From contig CAZPQQ010000091.1 of NCBI GenBank assembly GCA_964588665.1, positions 1-12,045 of the forward strand: a stretch of 12,045 bases of DNA, read 5' to 3'. The number at the start of each line of letters is the position of its first letter. Position 1 is the first letter of the stretch. The notes under the pieces are model-generated. The model ran no database searches, was not told the origin of the DNA, and saw nothing but the letters and a program-made list of their open reading frames with translations. Positions 4,631-12,045 of the stretch are shown one piece after another. The translations under genes were made by a program, and so were the position numbers. The stretch comes from UBA2160 sp964588665 (lineage in GTDB: Bacteria > Chloroflexota > Dehalococcoidia > Lucifugimonadales > UBA1123).

Positions 4631-5068
4631 TCAGGCGCCGTCTTCCGTATCTTCTGACCGTTTCCGGACGTTGAACTCCCGTTTGCCGCCCGTGTCTTCA
4701 AACAACTCGTGGCCAAGCGGGATTGCCTCGTCGATCGTCTGATCGAAAGCCTCACCGGATTCGTGCGAGCGAAGAAACTCTTCGCTTACAAAGAACAGTC
4801 AAAGACAGAACCCGTCGCGCTTGATGTCCTCGTGATGTCGCTCGCACGGGCATATCTTCTTACGATCCTCAACGGGATCGCCGGCCGGGGGCATTCAAGG
4901 ACAGTACCGGTATCCGAGATTTCGTTCGTTGTTGGCGAGGCCCTTCTGGACCTCAGCGACGACTTCTGGTTCCGGAAAGAACTCGTACGGACCGCGATGC
5001 ACATAGCGTTCTGAGAACTTGACCGCCCTTTGCAAAGCCTCTTCCGGCGTCAACTCGCGTTTAGCCAT
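4631..5068 (-). CDS. Ferredoxin:thioredoxin reductase catalytic subunit with two in-frame UGA (Sec) codons
   Basis: The frame from ATG 5068 (GAGGA at 5075-5079, 6-base spacer) to TGA 4631 encodes 145 residues if two internal TGAs are read through. Motifs, in order: Y-C56-P-U58-M-P-P, K-I-C73-P-C75-E-R, and F-C88-L-U90-L-F-F-V-S-E-E. This is the CPC / CPC / CxC signature of FTR catalytic subunits. In the characterised enzyme Cys55, 74, 76 and 85 bind the [4Fe-4S] cluster and Cys57 and 87 form the redox disulfide. Here the four ligands are Cys56, 73, 75 and 88, and the two redox positions are precisely the UGA codons (4897-4895 and 4801-4799). FTR passes electrons one at a time from ferredoxin to reduce a thioredoxin-like protein in the cytosol. 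The usual C-H-C is C-L-U here, so the His next to the cluster is missing. Each UGA has its own SECIS-like hairpin. Neighbours: an unknown gene 33 bases upstream and the UGPC redoxin downstream. A nonsense-mutated pseudogene is the alternative, but the exact positions and clean flanking frame argue against it. Confidence 0.92.
4768..4786 (-). promoter_or_regulatory. Predicted bacterial SECIS element for the second FTR UGA (Sec90)
   Basis: AGCGAAGA pairs perfectly with UCUUCGCU (8 bp) around the 3-nt loop GUU in the minus-strand RNA. The loop starts exactly 20 nt after the UGA at 4799 and its first base is G. This is the cleanest of the three candidate SECIS hairpins. Confidence 0.78.
4863..4880 (-). 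promoter_or_regulatory. Predicted bacterial SECIS element for the first FTR UGA (Sec58)
   Basis: CGAUCC pairs with GGAUCG (6 bp, extendable by a G-U pair) around the 6-nt loop CGUUGA in the minus-strand RNA. The loop starts 20 nt after the UGA at 4895, and G is its second base. The spacing is identical to that at the second UGA. Confidence 0.75.
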
Positions 5069-5101
5069 TCAGTTTCCTCTTCGTCCTGGCTCTGCCGATC
5101 T

Positions 5102-5443
5102 TCAACCGGTGGTCGATCCCATTCTCATCAACGTGTGTTCTTGGCAGGATTTGGCCTGGAAAGCTTTAGCTTGGTCCGAGAGCACCGTCACGATAGTGGG
5201 CATCACGGCGGAAATGTCCGCGGCCGTCTTGTTGAGCGACACTTCGACTCCGAGCAACACGGACGCGCCACAGTCGCAACTTACGGCGAAATGCACGTCA
5301 CGCGTCGTTGCGTCCGGAGCTAACTCGAATCCCATTCCAGAGACACTTTTGATGCTGGTGTCTCCGGGTAGGGCATCAATGATGAGGGTCTGTACTTCGA
5401 TTTCTGAAAGCGTCGGACTCAATCCTTGCCGTCGGTCGTGCAT
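5102..5443 (-). CDS. Conserved-looking small protein of unknown function, possible metal-binding
   Basis: A 113-residue acidic to neutral protein that I do not recognise. It has no signal peptide or membrane segment. It carries C56-x-C58-G and C100-x2-H103, spaced like a possible zinc or Fe-S site, within an alternating strand/helix pattern (V-H-F-A-V-S-C-D-C-G, V-L-L-G-V-E-V-S). It lies 56 bases after tRNA-Val and 33 bases before the Sec-FTR gene on the same strand, so it is probably cotranscribed with FTR. Its ATG lacks a strong Shine-Dalgarno; AGG about 12-14 bases before the ATG is the best candidate. It could be an accessory or substrate protein of the FTR/redoxin pair, which is inference from position only. 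Confidence 0.65.
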   Translation of the reverse strand: MHDRRQGLSPTLSEIEVQTLIIDALPGDTSIKSVSGMGFELAPDATTRDVHFAVSCDCGASVLLGVEVSLNKTAADISAVMPTIVTVLSDQAKAFQAKSCQEHTLMRMGSTTG

Positions 5444-5499
5444 TTGATTGCGCCTGTCAAGCTCGCATGGGCCGTCGATGCACGCCTTCAGTATTGTGA

Positions 5500-5576
5500 T
5501 GGTGGGCGGTACTGGATTTGAACCGGTGACCTCTGCGATGTCAACGCAGCGCTCTAAACCACTGAGCTAACCGCCC
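5500..5576 (-). tRNA. tRNA-Val (anticodon GAC), CCA encoded
   Basis: The minus strand folds as a 77-nt tRNA. Acceptor stem GGGCGGU/ACCGCCC, D-arm GCUC...GAGC, anticodon stem CUGCG/CGCAG with loop UUGACAU (anticodon GAC, reads GUC/GUU valine codons), 5-nt variable loop, T-loop UUCAAAU, discriminator A and genomic CCA. The T-stem ACCGG/CCAGU has one C-A mismatch in the middle. It sits between rpoC and the unknown gene, with its own promoter-like pair. Confidence 0.96.
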
Positions 5577-5597
5577 AATCCCGAAGCGATTTCCGAC

Positions 5598-5634
5598 CTC
5601 GGGGCCGTTGACACAATCTTATCAAGGCCCCGAG
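5598..5634. promoter_or_regulatory. Inverted repeat spanning the tRNA-Val promoter -10
   Basis: CTCGGGGCC (5598-5606) is a perfect inverse of GGCCCCGAG (5626-5634). A further 4 bp (TTGA/TCAA) can pair inside after a one-base bulge. There is no U-tract on either strand. Because the predicted -10 (5616-5621) lies in the loop, it could be an operator dyad rather than a terminator, or the Rho-independent-like end of rpoC transcripts. Confidence 0.45.
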
Positions 5635-5645
5635 AATACGGTCAA
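5616..5645 (-). promoter_or_regulatory. Predicted promoter for tRNA-Val and perhaps the downstream Sec genes
   Basis: TTGACC (5645-5640) and TAAGAT (5621-5616) are separated by 18 bases on the minus strand. Transcription would begin near 5609 and run through a leader of about 33 bases into the tRNA. No strong terminator separates the tRNA from the 113-residue gene, so read-through into the FTR gene is plausible. Confidence 0.5.
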
Positions 5646-5654
5646 GACTATTCC

Positions 5655-5675
5655 CACCGACAACTCGTGTCGGTG
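5655..5675 (-). terminator. Hairpin directly after rpoC
   Basis: CACCGACA (5655-5662) pairs perfectly with TGTCGGTG (5668-5675), an 8-bp stem with a 5-base loop, 10 bases beyond the rpoC stop codon. The minus strand continues GGAATAGTCTTG, without a U-tract, so it may stabilise the mRNA 3' end or act as a weak terminator. Confidence 0.4.
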
Positions 5676-5685
5676 ATCGGATGCA

Positions 5686-9864
<4,179 letters not shown>

Positions 9865-9948
9865 ATGTCAAGCTCCATCGGGTTGATTGTTTTATGGCTG
9901 ACGCATCGATTGTTGGAAACGTGTCGATTCGAATTTGTCTGGTTGGTT

Positions 9949-9975
9949 CGGCCTGTTCGTCAACGAACGCTGCCG
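9949..9975 (-). other. Small hairpin in the rpoB-rpoC intergenic gap
   Basis: GTTCG (9955-9959) pairs with CGAAC (9964-9968) over a 4-base loop, and CGGC/GCCG can close below an internal loop. No U-tract follows. It may be an mRNA processing or stability element. Otherwise the 172-base gap 9865-10036 shows nothing beyond the rpoC ribosome binding site. Confidence 0.25.
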
Positions 9976-10036
9976 GAGCGCTTCAGCACTCACTAGCAGG
10001 CGCACTGTCGCCGAAAGCCGCGAGCGAGCCGCCCGA

Positions 10037-12045
10037 TCAGCTTTCGTCGTCCGAAGACGCTTCGGGCTCTTCCACAGTCTCGGTGACCGATTCGGCCTCC
10101 ACTTGCACCACCTCGTCTTCATCTGAGTCCGAATCAGTTTCGTCGGTGTCTTCGACTGCGCCGACGGACAGATCTTCGTCTTCCGCGACGACAGCTTCAT
10201 CGGCGGGAGTTTCGTCGGCGACTGCCACCGGCTGATCGGCTACCGCAACGGCAGGCTGGGCTTGCTCCGCATCGGATGCCGCTTCTCCTGTCGACGCTTC
10301 GGCAACCGGGGAACGCGTCTGGTCGGCATCAGGTTCCGGCGAGCCCGCAGGTTCGGATGAGGCTTCGGCCTGGGCGTCGAGCACCGTGACGTTGTCGGAA
10401 ATCGGCGCAAACGCTTGATCCGATCCGTCGACAATATCGAGAGTCGGCATTCCTTCGCCGTCCAAGCCGTCTTCAAGGTCGGACAGGCCGAGGTCATGAA
10501 CGGCCTCGTGAAGCAATTCAACCGACAGGCCAAGACTCTGAAGCTCTTTGAGCAACACGTGGAACGACTCCGGGATACCCGGTTGAATAACGTCTTCGCC
10601 CTTCACGATTGCCTCGTAGGTCTTGACTCTGCCGACCACGTCGTCGGACTTGACGGTTAGCATTTCCTGGAGGTTGTACGCCGCTGCATAGGCTTCCAGC
10701 GCCCAGACTTCCATCTCGCCGAAGCGTTGACCGCCGAATTGCGCCTTGCCGCCGAGGGGCTGCTGGGTTATCAGCGAGTACGGACCCGTGGAACGGGCGT
10801 GGATCTTGTCTTCCACCAAGTGGATAAGCTTCATCATGTAGATGTAGCCCACGGCGATGGGTTGATCGAACTCTTCGCCTGTCCTTCCGTCCAGCAGGGT
10901 CGCTTTGCCGATGATCGGAGCAGCGACACGGTCTTCGCGGTTGAGGCGAGCTATCTCGGCCGTCATGTCTTCGTCCGACATGTCCGAGACATCCTGCCCG
11001 ACCACTTCCTCCAACCAGATCGACATGCATGCATAGCGAGCGCTGCCGTCATTGGCGGTCGAGAAAAGCTTGTCGTAGTCGTAACCGCGCTCCGCGAGCC
11101 ATGCACGAGCCACTTCTGAGTCATAGTGATCGCCGTACTGCTCGAGATTGCTGGGATCGAACGCGCCGGATTTCTCAAGCAACCACGCCTGGGCGAGTGC
11201 GTCTTCAATCGCCATATCGGGCGCGCCGTCGAACACGGGGGTGACGGCGCGGAAACCCATTGCGTTGGCCGCCCAACCCAGGTGAGTCTCGAGAACCTGG
11301 CCTAGGTTCATCCGTGACGGCACTCCGATGGGGTTGAGGATGATGTCGACGGGCGTTCCGTTCGGCAAGAACGGCATGTCTTCTTCAGGGAGAATTCGAG
11401 CGATAACGCCTTTGTTGCCGTGGCGTCCCGCCATCTTGTCGCCCTCGGTGACTTTACGAGTTTGTGCAACCCAGAGGCGTACGAGCTTGTTCACTCCCGG
11501 AGGAAGCTCGTCTTTGTTCTCTCGGCTGAGCACCTTCACTTCGATGATCTTGCCGCGCTGTCCGTGAGGCACCCTGAGAGAGGTATCTTTAACGTCCCTC
11601 GCCTTCTCGCCGAATATGGCTCGCAGCAGTTTCTCTTCGGCGCTGAGCTCGGTCTCGCCCTTCGGTGTGATCTTTCCGACGAGGATGTCGCCAGGGCCGA
11701 TCTCCGCTCCGACGCGGATGATTCCTACTTCAACGAGGTTGCGAAGGCTGTCTACGCCCACGTTGGAGATGTCTCGGGTGATCTCCTCTGGACCGAGTTT
11801 CGTGTCGCGCGCCTCGACCTCATGCTTTTCGATGTGGATCGAGGTGAACTTGTCTTCTTTGACGAGCCGGTTGCTGAGGATGATCGCGTCCTCGAAGTTG
11901 TAGCCTTCCCATGTCATGAACGCGACCAGAACGTTCTGTCCAAGAGCCAACTCGCCCTGTCCGGTCGATGAACCGTCGGCAAGGACCTGCCCGGTCGTGA
12001 TTGTGTCGCCTCTCGCCACGATGGGCCTCTGGTTGACGCAGGTCC
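10037..12045 (-). CDS. rpoB: DNA-directed RNA polymerase subunit beta, 5' end outside the window
   Basis: The frame is open to the right edge and its first residues (T-C-V-N-Q-R-P-I-V) continue the beta subunit, so the GTG at 12019 is internal and not a start. Conserved blocks include G-Q-N-V-L-V-A-F-M-T-W-E-G-Y-N-F-E-D-A, the G-D-K-M-A-G-R-H-G-N-K-G block, N-P-I-G-V-P-S-R-M-N-L-G-Q, and the C-terminal G-G-Q-R-F-G-E-M-E-V-W-A-L-E-A. After L-L-K-E-L-Q-S-L-G-L, where most beta subunits finish soon, the protein continues for about 155 residues. This tail is Asp/Glu/Ala/Val-rich with one Arg and no Lys and is probably disordered. It pairs with rpoC downstream. Confidence 0.98.
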   Translation of the reverse strand, partial: TCVNQRPIVARGDTITTGQVLADGSSTGQGELALGQNVLVAFMTWEGYNFEDAIILSNRLVKEDKFTSIHIEKHEVEARDTKLGPEEITRDISNVGVDSLRNLVEVGIIRVGAEIGPGDILVGKITPKGETELSAEEKLLRAIFGEKARDVKDTSLRVPHGQRGKIIEVKVLSRENKDELPPGVNKLVRLWVAQTRKVTEGDKMAGRHGNKGVIARILPEEDMPFLPNGTPVDIILNPIGVPSRMNLGQVLETHLGWAANAMGFRAVTPVFDGAPDMAIEDALAQAWLLEKSGAFDPSNLEQYGDHYDSEVARAWLAERGYDYDKLFSTANDGSARYACMSIWLEEVVGQDVSDMSDEDMTAEIARLNREDRVAAPIIGKATLLDGRTGEEFDQPIAVGYIYMMKLIHLVEDKIHARSTGPYSLITQQPLGGKAQFGGQRFGEMEVWALEAYAAAYNLQEMLTVKSDDVVGRVKTYEAIVKGEDVIQPGIPESFHVLLKELQSLGLSVELLHEAVHDLGLSDLEDGLDGEGMPTLDIVDGSDQAFAPISDNVTVLDAQAEASSEPAGSPEPDADQTRSPVAEASTGEAASDAEQAQPAVAVADQPVAVADETPADEAVVAEDEDLSVGAVEDTDETDSDSDEDEVVQVEAESVTETVEEPEASSDDES

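Noticed and set aside
4532..4633. The FTR terminal TGA read as a third Sec codon
   Set aside because: It lies beyond the natural end of the family; the best following hairpin (AGCCG/CGGCU) has its loop only about 7 nt from the UGA, too close for a bacterial SECIS.
4786..5004. Minus-strand open frame of 72 codons in another frame inside the FTR gene
   Set aside because: It overlaps the conserved FTR frame and shows arginine/serine-rich composition typical of an off-frame shadow.
4709..5014. Plus-strand open frame of 101 codons across the FTR gene
   Set aside because: It is antisense to a clear FTR coding frame, has no recognisable family pattern, and covers the region only because the antisense of the Sec gene lacks stops.
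4202..5068. Reassigned genetic code (UGA as Trp or Gly) as the explanation for the in-frame UGAs
   Set aside because: UGA ends rpoB in this window and does not interrupt rpoB, rpoC, the nitrilase or the oxidoreductase. UGA appears only at redox-active Cys positions, and Trp is written TGG.
5072..5104. The TGA ending the 113-residue gene read as another Sec codon
   Set aside because: Read-through adds only ten unconvincing residues before a second TGA next to the FTR start, and no stem of adequate length lies at SECIS distance.

Overview
The window reads as a bacterial chromosome segment, probably from the Chloroflexota (SAR202 or Dehalococcoidia-like). I infer this from the mix of an F420/LLM-type oxidoreductase, a nitrilase, a CxC-type ferredoxin:thioredoxin reductase (FTR) and RNA polymerase large subunits carrying acidic low-complexity segments. 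No 16S or other decisive marker is present, so the phylum call is tentative. Almost every real gene lies on the minus strand.

Layout from right to left, in the direction of transcription. The 3' two-thirds of rpoB enters at the right edge and ends at 10037 with a long acidic tail. rpoC (1392 codons) follows at 9864-5686. After rpoC come two hairpins, a promoter-like pair and a tRNA-Val(GAC) with encoded CCA (5576-5500). Next is a small unknown gene with a C-x-C and C-x2-H pattern (5443-5102). Two genes that conventional gene calling would break follow: an FTR catalytic subunit (5068-4631) with two in-frame UGA codons, and an NrdH/glutaredoxin-like redoxin (4450-4202) with one.

The main discovery is this selenoprotein pair. 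In the FTR the two UGAs fall exactly at the two redox-active cysteines (equivalent to Cys57 and Cys87 of the Synechocystis/plastid enzyme), while all four [4Fe-4S] ligand cysteines are retained. In the redoxin the UGA replaces the first residue of the CxxC motif, giving U-G-P-C. Each of the three UGAs is followed 20, 20 and 22 nt later by the apical loop of a perfect or near-perfect hairpin with a G in the first two loop bases, matching the bacterial SECIS pattern. The implied system is a selenium-based electron relay: ferredoxin to the [4Fe-4S] cluster, then a Sec-Sec pair in FTR, then a Sec-Cys redoxin.

Further left are a nitrilase with an intact E-K-C triad (3876-2818), a gene-free stretch with diverged direct and inverted repeats (2262-2817), a luciferase-like flavin/F420 oxidoreductase (2249-1320), and a type II toxin-antitoxin pair (1185-716). 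The toxin 3' end runs into a truncated four-helix-bundle protein on the plus strand. The first 420 bases hold no convincing complete gene.
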